From contig DAOUFX010000489.1 of the NCBI GenBank assembly GCA_034429675.1, positions 1-6,403 of the forward strand: DNA of 6,403 nucleotides. The letters run 5' to 3'. The notes below the pieces were generated by a model. That model searched no databases, was not told the origin of the DNA, and saw only the letters and a program-made list of their open reading frames with translations. Position numbers and translations under genes: made by a program. Below, in pieces: positions 1 to 6,291 of the stretch; the first letter of the stretch is position 1, and each line of letters starts with the position of its first letter. Origin of the DNA: JAKQHY01 sp034429675 (lineage in GTDB: Bacteria > Chloroflexota > Anaerolineae > B4-G1 > SLSP01).

Positions 1-24
1 TTCGTGCGGGGGTACCCGCACGAA
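1..24. other. Perfect 10-bp inverted repeat at the window edge
   Basis: TTCGTGCGGG (1-10) and CCCGCACGAA (15-24) are exact reverse complements around a GGTA loop. A-rich sequence AAAAATA follows on the plus strand, which is the wrong polarity for a plus-strand terminator. On the minus strand it lies about 40 bases after the predicted transcription start, so it could be a leader hairpin or the terminator of a short RNA. The flank left of position 1 decides this. Confidence 0.6.
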
Positions 25-50
25 AAAATACCTTCTTTTATCTCTTCCAT
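1..50 (-). CDS. Possible start of a gene running off the left edge
   Basis: An ATG at minus 50 opens a frame reading MEEIKEGIFSCGYPRT to the edge. It begins about 11 bases after the predicted start of the leftward promoter and has no good ribosome site (only GGGA just upstream), so it would be nearly leaderless. The perfect hairpin lies inside this frame, which argues against coding. Sixteen codons are too few to identify a product. Confidence 0.15.
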   Translation of the reverse strand, partial: MEEIKEGIFSCGYPRT

Positions 51-67
51 TCCCAGGCCAGGGTGAC

Positions 68-95
68 ACTATAAAAGAGTTGGCTTTGAAGTCAA
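68..95 (-). promoter_or_regulatory. Sigma70-type promoter firing leftward out of the window
   Basis: Read on the minus strand there is TTGACT (90-95), a 16-base spacer, then TATAGT (68-73). Each hexamer differs from consensus at one base. The expected start of transcription is near 60-62. It lies just after the RHS terminator, so it probably serves a separate downstream unit left of position 1. Confidence 0.6.
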
Positions 96-140
96 GGGGA
101 AATTTGTACCATACGCCCCGGTTTCGCAATTTAAAATACG

Positions 141-168
141 AAGCGGGCTATCTGGCGATAGCCCGCTT
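141..168 (-). terminator. Probable intrinsic terminator of the RHS gene
   Basis: A perfect 12-bp stem (141-152 with 157-168) closes a four-base loop, beginning 17 bases after the stop codon. In the minus direction the stem is followed by CGTATTTTAA, a moderate U-rich run. Position, stem length and GC-rich core fit a rho-independent terminator. The U-tract is short, so termination may be partial. Confidence 0.75.
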
Positions 169-184
169 GTTGAAAGAGGTTGTG

Positions 185-3100
185 TCAGGGCGAGGGGAAA
201 TTCCGCAACGTCAACGGCAAGTAGAGGAAATGAGGAGGAGGCGCCGGCCAGGGCAGGACGGTGAAGGAGACGCTGTCCGTGATCGGATCGGCCATGGCGC
301 AGTTCCAGGCCGCAAAGGTCACAGTCTGCGTGCCGGTGGTTGCGTAGGTGCGCGTGAAGGCGACAGTATTCTGCGAGACCGTCTGCGGCGGGCCGTTGTC
401 AACGGTGTAGTGGTAGGGATACGTCGCGTTTTGCGGCAGGATGTCGGCGCTGAAGCCGACGATGGTGTCGGTGTAGATGTCGCCGGATGTCGTCAGGGTC
501 AGCACCGCGTTGGCGACCGGGACACAGACGCCGTAGGGCGTGATGACGACGGTTGCGGTATCGCTGACCGCTTGTGCGGGCTGCATCAGCGAATTCCACG
601 CGGCGATGGTGACGGTATGCACGCCGGTGGCGTCAAAGACATGTTCCCACGAGAACAAATCCAGCGTCGTGGTGACAACCCCGCCGACAACGCCGTCCAC
701 CTGCAACACATAACTGATCGGGCGTTCGGCGCCGTTCGGATCAATATCTACACCGAAAACCACCGTCGTATCGGTATAGAGCGTGCCGCCACTGATCAAG
801 GTCAGATTGACGGCGGTTAAGCTCATCGGCAGTGTGGGTTGCGGCAGCACCGTGACCGGCACCTCGTCGTGGACGGCATCTTCGGGAAGCAGCGGCGCAT
901 TCCACGCGGCGACGGTGACGGTATGCGCGCCGGGCGTTGCAAACGTGTACGCCCACGTGGTCAGAACCGCCGTGGTGGTGATCACCCCGCCGACCGGAAC
1001 GCCATCCACTTGCAACTCATAGCTGAACGGGCGCGTCGCATCGTTCGGCGCGAATGCCACCGTGAAGTTCGCTACCGTATCGGTGTAAAGTTCGCCGGCG
1101 CTTGCCAGCGTCAGATTCACCGCGGTCAGGCTCACCGGTGTAGTCGGTCGCGCCAGGACGGTGAGCGAAATTGCGTCGTGAACGGCGTCTGCCGGAAGCA
1201 TGGCGCAGTTCCAGGCGGCAAACTCGACGCTGTGGTCGCCGGGCGTCGCAAACGTCCGGGGGAACGTGAGCGAGTTGGTCAGCGTGGTCTGAACCGCACC
1301 GGCGACACCGTCCGTCGTGATCTGGTAGGTGATAGGGTACGCCGCCGTTTCAGGCAACAGATCGGCCTGGAACGTGACGACGTCGTCGGTGTAGACGGGA
1401 AGCGGCGTGAGAAGGCTGAGCGCGACCTGCGTCACCGGGATACAACTGGCCGCCGTGACGCTGAAGTCGGCGGGCAACACCGGATTCCCGCCTGAGTAGG
1501 TGGCGCCGCCGCTCAGGGAGAGCGTGTAGACGGTGTTGTTGGCAAAGGGCGCATGGGCGAGAGTGAGCACGTTGCCGGGAGCCGACGGCGCAGCGGGACC
1601 GTGGGTCAGCGGCGCGATCGTCCAGACCGGCGTGATGGGGATGGCCGGCGTGATGGAGACCAGCACATCGGTCACGACCACGGCGTAAGTGATGACCAGC
1701 GTGTCCTCGATGCCGACGTAGCCGCCGTCCCAGGCCGGGCGATGCGGGCGCGCGACGGTGAGCAAGTGGTCTTCAACTTCGCCGAAGCGGGTGTAGCCGA
1801 GCGGACTCATCCAGTTCGTCGCGTAATCCAGGCGATAGCGCAGCCACAGGTCTATCACATCGGCGGCGCCGAAAGCGTGATCGGGTATCGCGAACGGCTG
1901 GGTGACGGCCAGGCCCGGTTGACCGGCGGCCCAGAGGCCGCCCGGGTCGCCGGGGTAGCCGTACCACAGAGTGATGAGTTCGTCGGGAGCGTTCCAGTCG
2001 CCATCGCGCTCCCAGTCCACCCAACCGTGAACGAAGATCTGCGTCGCTGGGCCGTATCGCTCCAACGGTAACGGCTGCGCGACCGTCGCCGTGAACGTCA
2101 ACGTCCCGGCCAACGGGTCGGCGTGGACGCCATCGTCGCGGTCAGAGTTGGCATAGCGGCTGCCCCATTCCCCACTGCTGCCGGAGCCGAGCCATTCATA
2201 CCACCAGATTCCGTGGATGGCGGCGCGGTAGAAAGGCGCGCCCGGAGAGTAGCGGATGGGCGCGTCGCCCATATCGGGCGGGCCGAGGATCGGCGGCCAC
2301 ATCCAGGGCCACGACCACCAGGGACGCGGCCACCACCACCACCAGCACCACCAGAAGTTGCCGGGACCCCAGGCCCAGCCCCAGGGCTGCCACCAGATCC
2401 ACCACCACCAGTGACCGGGCCACCACCAGCAGGAAGACCACCACCACCAGGGCCACCACCAGTATCCCCACCAGGCCCAGGGATGCCACCAGGGGTACCA
2501 CCACCATTTGGCCCACCAGCTCCAGGGATGCCAGCGCCACCAGTGTCCCCACCAGTGCCAGCCCCACCACCAGCGCCAGTACCACCAGGGCCATGAGAAG
2601 CGCAGGCTCCAGGGCCAGATCGGCCAGATGATCCAGGGTCGCACCCAGGCGCCGGGCCACGACCACAGGTAGGGCCAGGGGTACGGCCAGGGCCAACCCC
2701 ATGGTCGCGGCCAGGGCCAGGGCCACGGCCAGAAGCGGAAGATGGGCCGCCAGGGGTGAAACGGCCCGAACGGCCAGTAGATCCACGGCCACGCTTTGGC
2801 GAGGAATCCGCCGAACCACGGATCCCAGAACACCCCGCCGCCGAAGTGGATCAACTGCACCTCCGGGAACCACCAGGCGCCGAGCATGCGGACGGGATTG
2901 TAGAAGTCGGTCAAGCCGACGCCGGGATCAAACAGGTCGGGGCCGTAGCGATGAACGATGACGCCGGTGGCCGGATCCACCAGCCAGCGCACCCGCCCGC
3001 GCCCATCGTAGAGGAGCAGATAGCGCGCGCCGTTCCGCATCATGCTCTGCACGCCCTGCGCGCCGATGACGTAAGACGCCATCACTGCGCCGGCGGCATC

Positions 3101-6100
3101 CAGTTCCAGGTAGACGTCTTCGCCGTTGCGCAAGTAGTAATGCGCGGAACCGTCGGAGCCGGTGTAGCCGATGAGATTGCCGAGCGGGTCGTAGAGATAG
3201 CGGAAGATTTGCCCGCCCTCCTGAAGCTGAGTCAGGCGCATATCGTTGTCGTAGACATAAGCGGACTGAGACGGCGAGGACGGTCCGGTGGGCGACTGGA
3301 TGACGACGTTGCCCCCGGCGAGCTGGCCGGTCGCGGCGAGGTCCGGCGACGGACCCACCCGCTCCAGCGATACGCGCGCCCCCATCTCGTTGTAGCCGAA
3401 CGTAGCGTCTCCGGCGCTCAACAAGCGGCTGTGAGCGTCGTAGGCAAATTTGGTCGTCGTCGCCGGGGTCGTGACCGACAGACGGTTGCCCAACGCATCG
3501 TAGGTGTATCCCAATTTGCCCACCGACGAGCCTTCCGTCTCGATGACGCGCCCCAGCATGTCGTAGGTGTACGTGTAGGCGTCGCCCGCGTCCACTTCAC
3601 CGGTCATCAGGCCGCGTTCGTCGTAGGTGTAGGCGTATTCCGTCCACGCGGCGCTGGTCGGGTCGAGGTAACTCACTCTTTGGATATGGTTGTTGGGGGT
3701 GTAGAGATAGGCGCCGGACATGCCGCTTGAAGGAGGATAGTTCTGATGTGTCATTCGCCCGGCGCGATCGTAGTGATACGTCGTCGAATAGACGTCCCCG
3801 CCGGCAATCTCACTGACGGTTTGCACGTGATTGAACACGTCATAGTCGTAATCTACGTGATAAGCGCCATCCGCGCTCATCACGCTGGCCAGATTGCCGG
3901 TCGCCGGTTGGCGCAGCAGATCCAACGTCCGCGTCATGCCCCAGGCCGGCGTCCACATCTCGATGCGGGTGCGTTGATCGAGGGCGTCGTAGGCGTAGGC
4001 CAGCGTCACGTTCTCGTTGGACATCCAGATCAGATTGCCCGCGCCGTCGTAGCGGTAGGTGTTGGTCTGATAGGGTTGGAGCGCCATGGGATCGTAATAC
4101 TCCGCTTCCCGCATCCGGCTTTTGGCGTCGTAAGTGTAGAGCGTATAACGCCCGTCGGCGTCCGTGCGGCGCGTCAAACGGTTGGCGTTGTCGTAGCCGT
4201 AACTCGTGGTCTGAGTGAGGCTGTTGCTCTGAAAAGTCAGCCGGTCAAGCTCGTCATACTGGTAGGTAGTGGCGGCGCCGTTGGCATTGACCAATTGGAG
4301 CAAATTGTCGCGACCGTCCCGGCTGTACGTGTAAGCCGTGACGCCTCCGGCGACATCCTCGACCGCGATCAGCCGGTCGGCTTCATCGTAGGTGTAATGG
4401 GTGGGGATGCCAAGCTGATCCATCGTCATGACCGGGCGGCCTACGTCATCGTAGAAATTGCGGGTGACGTTGCCGGCGGCGTCGGTGATTACCGTCGTGT
4501 TGCCGAATTCGTCGTACTCGTAGCTTGTGATCCGCGAGAGGGGATCCATCTGCTCCACCAGCTGCCCGTAGAGATCGCTGCGATAGTGGCTCATGATAAT
4601 CTCGCCGGAGTCCAGAACTTGCGTCTCGATCAGATTGTAAGAATTGTTCGCAGAAGTGAAAAGATATTGGTAATGAGTGGTCAGCCCCGCGCTGTTGGTG
4701 GTCGAGATCAGATTGCCGTATTTCAAATCAGCAGTGTGCAAAGTGTCGTAGTATGGCGCCTCCCAGAGATAGCGTTGCACCGCGCCCAGCGCCGTAGTAA
4801 CCGCCGTGGTGTTTCCCCAGGCGTCGTATCCATAGAGCGTCGCGTGGTCATTGGTATCCACCTTACGATAGAGCAGCCACCAGTACGTAGGATGCCACCA
4901 CCACCACTTGCCCCACCACCAGCCGTAATCGTAGAAATAGTCGCCCTCGTAGGTGATATTGCCGTTGACGTCGTACTCCACGCGGCTCAATTGCCCGGCG
5001 CCATCGCGAACTTCGGTACAACCAACAGGCGCCTGGGCCGGGTCGCTGAGGAATTCTATGTCGTCGGAGCGGTACCTCACGGCAACGTAGACATTGTCGG
5101 CGCCATTGGCGAGGTAAGTCGTCGTGATAACGCGGCTTTGTGCGTCATAGTTAATAGCCTGCGCCTGGCGCGCGCCGGCCGGCTGGCGGGGATCGTTGTA
5201 CGAGACCATGCGGCCCTGCAGGTCATACGCATAGTTCGCCTGATCCACCATTTCTTCGGGGTAGATAACGTCAATCAGGTCGCCTGTGCCGTTATACAGA
5301 TAGGAAATGTGGCGTCCTGGGGTCGGGGAAAGCTCGAACAGTTCCGTCACACTGGAAATGCGGATGAAACTCAAGGTGATGTAGTCGAACAGCAGCGCCC
5401 GGTTGCCGGTAGGATCGTCTACGCGGCATAGTTTCCCGACCGGGCCGGTGTTGGGACATTTTCCGGGGAGGCCGTCGTAGTAATACAACAACAACCTGTT
5501 TTTGTAGCGGTCGCGAATTTCGACCAGTTTTCCGTCGTTGTTGAAAACCTGCGCCATGCCATTTTTGTAAAACAGCAGATAACTGCCGTCGTTCATAAGA
5601 CGCAACTGGCGATACAGTCCCGGTGGGGAGGCAAAACAAAGCACAGAAGTGCCTGGACAGAGGCCGGTGGATACGTAGACGTTGTGCGCGCCATCGCCTT
5701 CGACGACCGTGATCGTCATGCCGCTGCCGCCCGGCACGACGTGGGTCTCGTAACTGTGCGTCCAACCGGGGCCGAAATCGCCCACTTCGCCGTTGGCGGC
5801 GGCCAGGCTGTTGTAACTGCGCGCCAGTTGCAGCGAGATGCCACGTCCAGGCATAAAGAAGTCGCCCACGGTGAGGAAAAAGTTACCGTTGAGCAGATTC
5901 ACCGGCCCGGCAAAATGCCGACCGGGGTGATTTTCGGGGTTATCCGTATCGCGCTGTTGCTGGCCGTAATTGTTGTCGCCAACGCCGAAGGCCATCGTTG
6001 CCATCGCGGCCGTCGGCGCAGCGCGCGCCGCATTGGCCGGCGCTTCAGGCTGTGGCGGTACGCGTCGCGTTTTGTCGGTAGGAGGAGAAGGAATCGTCGC

Positions 6101-6238
6101 CGCTTTTGGAGGCGACTCCGCGGCGATGGAAGCAGGAGTATCTGCCGAATAGGCGACGACCTGACTGAGAGGCATCAACACTTGCAGGGCCACCATCAGA
6201 GCAGATAAGCCTGCGGCTATACTATGTCGTAGCTTCAT
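185..6238 (-). CDS. Giant secreted RHS/YD-repeat protein with Trp-rich tract, GEVED and Ig-like domains
   Basis: The 2017-residue product starts at ATG 6238 and stops at TGA 185-187. The start is fixed by AAGGAGG seven bases upstream and by the signal peptide that follows directly. Visible order: signal peptide, Ala/Pro linker, DUF6531-like domain (about 107-185), about 20 YD repeats (338-1025), RHS core end (about 1065-1149), Trp-rich tract (1150-1314), GEVED domain (1321-1495), Big_5-like domain (about 1500-1598), four 100-residue Ig-like repeats (1599-1997) and a FLYLPLTLRN tail. RHS proteins build a beta-sheet cocoon that often encloses a C-terminal toxin; here no toxin domain is recognisable and surface-protein modules follow instead. 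By inference it is exported and attached to or released from the cell surface, perhaps for adhesion or contact-dependent interaction. The frame is intact, with no frameshift or internal stop. It appears monocistronic within the window: a hairpin terminator follows and the upstream region is a leader. The exact function is unknown. Confidence 0.95.
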   Translation of the reverse strand: MKLRHSIAAGLSALMVALQVLMPLSQVVAYSADTPASIAAESPPKAATIPSPPTDKTRRVPPQPEAPANAARAAPTAAMATMAFGVGDNNYGQQQRDTDNPENHPGRHFAGPVNLLNGNFFLTVGDFFMPGRGISLQLARSYNSLAAANGEVGDFGPGWTHSYETHVVPGGSGMTITVVEGDGAHNVYVSTGLCPGTSVLCFASPPGLYRQLRLMNDGSYLLFYKNGMAQVFNNDGKLVEIRDRYKNRLLLYYYDGLPGKCPNTGPVGKLCRVDDPTGNRALLFDYITLSFIRISSVTELFELSPTPGRHISYLYNGTGDLIDVIYPEEMVDQANYAYDLQGRMVSYNDPRQPAGARQAQAINYDAQSRVITTTYLANGADNVYVAVRYRSDDIEFLSDPAQAPVGCTEVRDGAGQLSRVEYDVNGNITYEGDYFYDYGWWWGKWWWWHPTYWWLLYRKVDTNDHATLYGYDAWGNTTAVTTALGAVQRYLWEAPYYDTLHTADLKYGNLISTTNSAGLTTHYQYLFTSANNSYNLIETQVLDSGEIIMSHYRSDLYGQLVEQMDPLSRITSYEYDEFGNTTVITDAAGNVTRNFYDDVGRPVMTMDQLGIPTHYTYDEADRLIAVEDVAGGVTAYTYSRDGRDNLLQLVNANGAATTYQYDELDRLTFQSNSLTQTTSYGYDNANRLTRRTDADGRYTLYTYDAKSRMREAEYYDPMALQPYQTNTYRYDGAGNLIWMSNENVTLAYAYDALDQRTRIEMWTPAWGMTRTLDLLRQPATGNLASVMSADGAYHVDYDYDVFNHVQTVSEIAGGDVYSTTYHYDRAGRMTHQNYPPSSGMSGAYLYTPNNHIQRVSYLDPTSAAWTEYAYTYDERGLMTGEVDAGDAYTYTYDMLGRVIETEGSSVGKLGYTYDALGNRLSVTTPATTTKFAYDAHSRLLSAGDATFGYNEMGARVSLERVGPSPDLAATGQLAGGNVVIQSPTGPSSPSQSAYVYDNDMRLTQLQEGGQIFRYLYDPLGNLIGYTGSDGSAHYYLRNGEDVYLELDAAGAVMASYVIGAQGVQSMMRNGARYLLLYDGRGRVRWLVDPATGVIVHRYGPDLFDPGVGLTDFYNPVRMLGAWWFPEVQLIHFGGGVFWDPWFGGFLAKAWPWIYWPFGPFHPWRPIFRFWPWPWPWPRPWGWPWPYPWPYLWSWPGAWVRPWIIWPIWPWSLRFSWPWWYWRWWWGWHWWGHWWRWHPWSWWAKWWWYPWWHPWAWWGYWWWPWWWWSSCWWWPGHWWWWIWWQPWGWAWGPGNFWWCWWWWWPRPWWSWPWMWPPILGPPDMGDAPIRYSPGAPFYRAAIHGIWWYEWLGSGSSGEWGSRYANSDRDDGVHADPLAGTLTFTATVAQPLPLERYGPATQIFVHGWVDWERDGDWNAPDELITLWYGYPGDPGGLWAAGQPGLAVTQPFAIPDHAFGAADVIDLWLRYRLDYATNWMSPLGYTRFGEVEDHLLTVARPHRPAWDGGYVGIEDTLVITYAVVVTDVLVSITPAIPITPVWTIAPLTHGPAAPSAPGNVLTLAHAPFANNTVYTLSLSGGATYSGGNPVLPADFSVTAASCIPVTQVALSLLTPLPVYTDDVVTFQADLLPETAAYPITYQITTDGVAGAVQTTLTNSLTFPRTFATPGDHSVEFAAWNCAMLPADAVHDAISLTVLARPTTPVSLTAVNLTLASAGELYTDTVANFTVAFAPNDATRPFSYELQVDGVPVGGVITTTAVLTTWAYTFATPGAHTVTVAAWNAPLLPEDAVHDEVPVTVLPQPTLPMSLTAVNLTLISGGTLYTDTTVVFGVDIDPNGAERPISYVLQVDGVVGGVVTTTLDLFSWEHVFDATGVHTVTIAAWNSLMQPAQAVSDTATVVITPYGVCVPVANAVLTLTTSGDIYTDTIVGFSADILPQNATYPYHYTVDNGPPQTVSQNTVAFTRTYATTGTQTVTFAAWNCAMADPITDSVSFTVLPWPAPPPHFLYLPLTLRNFPSP
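200..229 (-). other. C-terminal FLYLPLTLRN tail, likely surface-targeting signature
   Basis: Residues 2004-2013 read FLYLPLTLRN, four residues before the end, after a Pro-rich spacer (PWPAPPPH). From memory, many exported Chloroflexota proteins end in a similar (V/F)YLPLVLR-type motif. It lacks LPXTG, PEP-CTERM and long hydrophobic anchor features. A sorting, anchoring or last-strand role is inferred, not established. Confidence 0.5.
248..1444 (-). repeat. Four tandem Ig/PKD-like domains of about 100 residues
   Basis: Units start at about residues 1599, 1701, 1801 and 1904. Each has the pattern (L/V)x(L)T...(V/I/L)YTD(T/D)xVxF, then P-x-x-A-x-x-P-(I/F/Y)-x-Y, D-G or D-N-G, T-x-(A/T)-T-G-x-H/Q-(T/S)-V and AAWN. 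The beta-sandwich spacing and the final x-V-T-V-x-A-x-N strand resemble PKD-like Ig repeats of surface proteins, where they act as stalks. Units 1 and 4 each have two Cys (1599 and 1678; 1905 and 1980); units 2 and 3 have neither, with AAWNA and AAWNS in place of AAWNC. This paired presence suggests one disulfide per unit in 1 and 4. The DNA repeats pair the same way (1 with 4, 2 with 3). Confidence 0.85.
293..1216 (-). repeat. Near-identical DNA segments within the Ig-like units
   Basis: The 18 bases CATGGCGCAGTTCCAGGC occur at plus 293-310 (unit 4) and again at 1199-1216 (unit 1). A different 35-base segment occurs at 593-627 (unit 3) and 899-933 (unit 2) with only two differences. Elsewhere the units have diverged more. 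This indicates ancestral tandem duplication with later exchange or strong conservation around the AAWN strand. Confidence 0.8.
1445..1753 (-). other. SbsA/Big_5-like Ig domain
   Basis: Residues about 1496-1598 include VLVSITPAIPITPVWTI and GNVLTLAHAPFANNTVYTLS, followed by GGATYSGGNPVLPADFSV. The order L-T-(L)-x-x-x-P-(F/L)-x-x-N-T-x-Y-T-(L/V), then G-G-N-P-(L), is typical of the Big_5 (SbsA Ig-like) fold found in S-layer and cell-surface proteins. It links the GEVED domain to the repeat array. The match is by eye and the family assignment is tentative. Confidence 0.5.
1754..2278 (-). other. GEVED domain
   Basis: Residues about 1321-1495 begin PDMGDAPIRYS, continue with AAIHG, LGS and SDRDDGVHADPL, then WVDWERDGDWNAPDELI, and end RFGEVEDHLLTV. 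This follows the GEVED-family order: D-x-G-D-A-P at the start, D-D-G-V in the middle, W-(V/I)-D-(W/F)-x-x-D-G-D-W, then the name-giving GEVED. The domain is common in secreted and surface multidomain proteins of environmental bacteria; the Asp-rich loops suggest Ca2+ binding, by inference. Residues 1345-1349 (WWYEW) show Trp enrichment spilling over from the neighbouring tract. Confidence 0.85.
2297..2791 (-). other. Extreme Trp-rich low-complexity tract
   Basis: Residues 1150-1314 contain 74 Trp in 165 positions by direct count; residues 1221-1310 hold 50 in 90. Two sub-regions are visible. At about 1169-1210 Trp alternates with Pro (PWPWPWPRPWGWPWPYPWPY). At about 1217-1310 there are clusters of two to five Trp separated by Pro, Gly, His, Arg, Lys, Tyr or Ser. 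No Asp or Glu occurs from residue 1140 to 1321, while ten Lys/Arg do, so the stretch is cationic and aromatic. On the plus strand it appears as CCA/CCAGGG repeats. In the Trp-Pro half the Pro codons vary (CCG, CCC, CCA), which argues that the protein sequence is maintained there; the poly-Trp half uses almost only CCC for Pro. The region occupies the usual place of the RHS C-terminal effector. I do not recognise it as a known domain; membrane contact or aromatic stacking at the surface is a guess. Confidence 0.95.
2792..2896 (-). other. Degenerate end of the RHS core
   Basis: Residues 1115-1149 (NPVRMLGAWWFPEV, then LIHFGGGVFWDPWFGGFLAK) line up by eye with the standard RHS ending N-P-x-R-(F/Y)-x-G-x-Y-x-D-x-E-T-G-L-Y-Y-L-x-x-R-Y-Y-D-P-x-x-G-R-F-L-S. 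Several hallmark residues are replaced: Arg by Gly in the x-x-R-Y-Y position, Tyr-Tyr by Phe-Trp, and RFLS by GFLA. The NxYxYxxNNPxxxxDPxGL segment that normally follows and marks the toxin junction is missing. The Trp-rich tract starts at once. Confidence 0.7.
2945..5281 (-). repeat. YD (RHS) repeat region, about 20 units
   Basis: Twenty YDxxGR/N-like motifs are visible, with Tyr at residues 338, 364, 422, 471, 575, 596, 617, 661, 682, 703, 730, 750, 799, 823, 872, 892, 913, 933, 996 and 1016. Spacing is exactly 21 residues in runs 575-596-617, 661-682-703 and 892-913. Such repeats form the spiralling beta-sheet of RHS/teneurin-type shells. The region then continues into a tail with LLLYDGRGRVRWLVDPATG (about 1074-1092), the equivalent of the YxxDHLGSVR...D..G segment of typical RHS cores. 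Between 423 and 575 the repeats are irregular, and that stretch holds the small Trp insert. Confidence 0.9.
4877..4921 (-). other. Short Trp-rich insert inside the YD repeats
   Basis: Residues 440-454 read WWWGKWWWWHPTYWW, with 9 Trp in 15 residues, between YFYDYG and LLYRKVDTNDHATLYGYD. YD repeats normally continue through such positions without a Trp cluster. Its composition and the K-W-W-W and H-P elements recall the large tract near residues 1236-1254. Its role is unknown. Confidence 0.85.
5684..5920 (-). other. DUF6531-like N-terminal RHS domain
   Basis: Residues about 107-185 contain GPVNLLNGNFFLTVGDFFMP, then RGISLQLARSYNS and GDFGPGWTHSYETHV. These match the usual layout of the domain that precedes YD repeats in bacterial RHS and wall-associated proteins: P-V-(n)-x-x-x-G-N-F, then L-x-R-x-Y-N-S, then G-x-G-W-x-x-S. 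It probably caps the start of the RHS shell. The match is by eye, not by profile search. Confidence 0.8.
6152..6238 (-). other. Sec-type signal peptide of the RHS protein
   Basis: Residues 1-29 show a basic n-region (MKLRH), a hydrophobic core (about residues 6-28, rich in Ala, Leu, Val and Met) and small residues before likely cleavage sites, either after VVA-29 or after YSA-32. No lipobox Cys is present, so it is not a lipoprotein signal. Residues 33-85 after it are rich in Ala, Pro and Thr and look like a flexible linker. Export across the cytoplasmic membrane is the expected outcome. Confidence 0.85.
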
Positions 6239-6245
6239 CTTACAC

Positions 6246-6252
6246 CCTCCTT
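6246..6252 (-). promoter_or_regulatory. Ribosome binding site of the RHS gene
   Basis: AAGGAGG read on the minus strand, seven bases before ATG 6238. It is a full match to the anti-Shine-Dalgarno core at optimal spacing and fixes the start codon. Confidence 0.9.
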
Positions 6253-6291
6253 AGTGGTGAAAAATGTTTGAGAATCGGTACGGTTGAGTTT

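Noticed and set aside
80..820. Plus-strand 246-codon frame and the other plus-strand frames opposite the Ig-like repeats and N-terminus
   Set aside because: Arg/Gly/Asp-rich translations without domains, overlapping the well-supported minus-strand gene; typical antisense shadows in GC-rich DNA.
2123..2596. Plus-strand Pro-rich 157-codon frame
   Set aside because: It is the complement of the Trp repeats (CCA/CCC/CCT) with no start signal or recognisable domain.
2297..2620. CCA repeats as a CRISPR array or minisatellite
   Set aside because: There are no constant repeats with unique spacers; the units are three or six bases and remain in frame within a coding region.
2196..2873. Minus-strand 225-codon frame rich in Val and Leu, resembling membrane segments
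   Set aside because: It is the TGG repeat read one base out of frame (GGT/GTG/CTG), so hydrophobicity is a by-product. The flanking RHS and GEVED domains confirm the Trp frame.
3746..5431. Long plus-strand open frame of 561 codons
   Set aside because: It lies fully opposite the YD repeats, shows no domain and no ribosome site; it results from the repeated, GC-rich codon pattern of the real gene.
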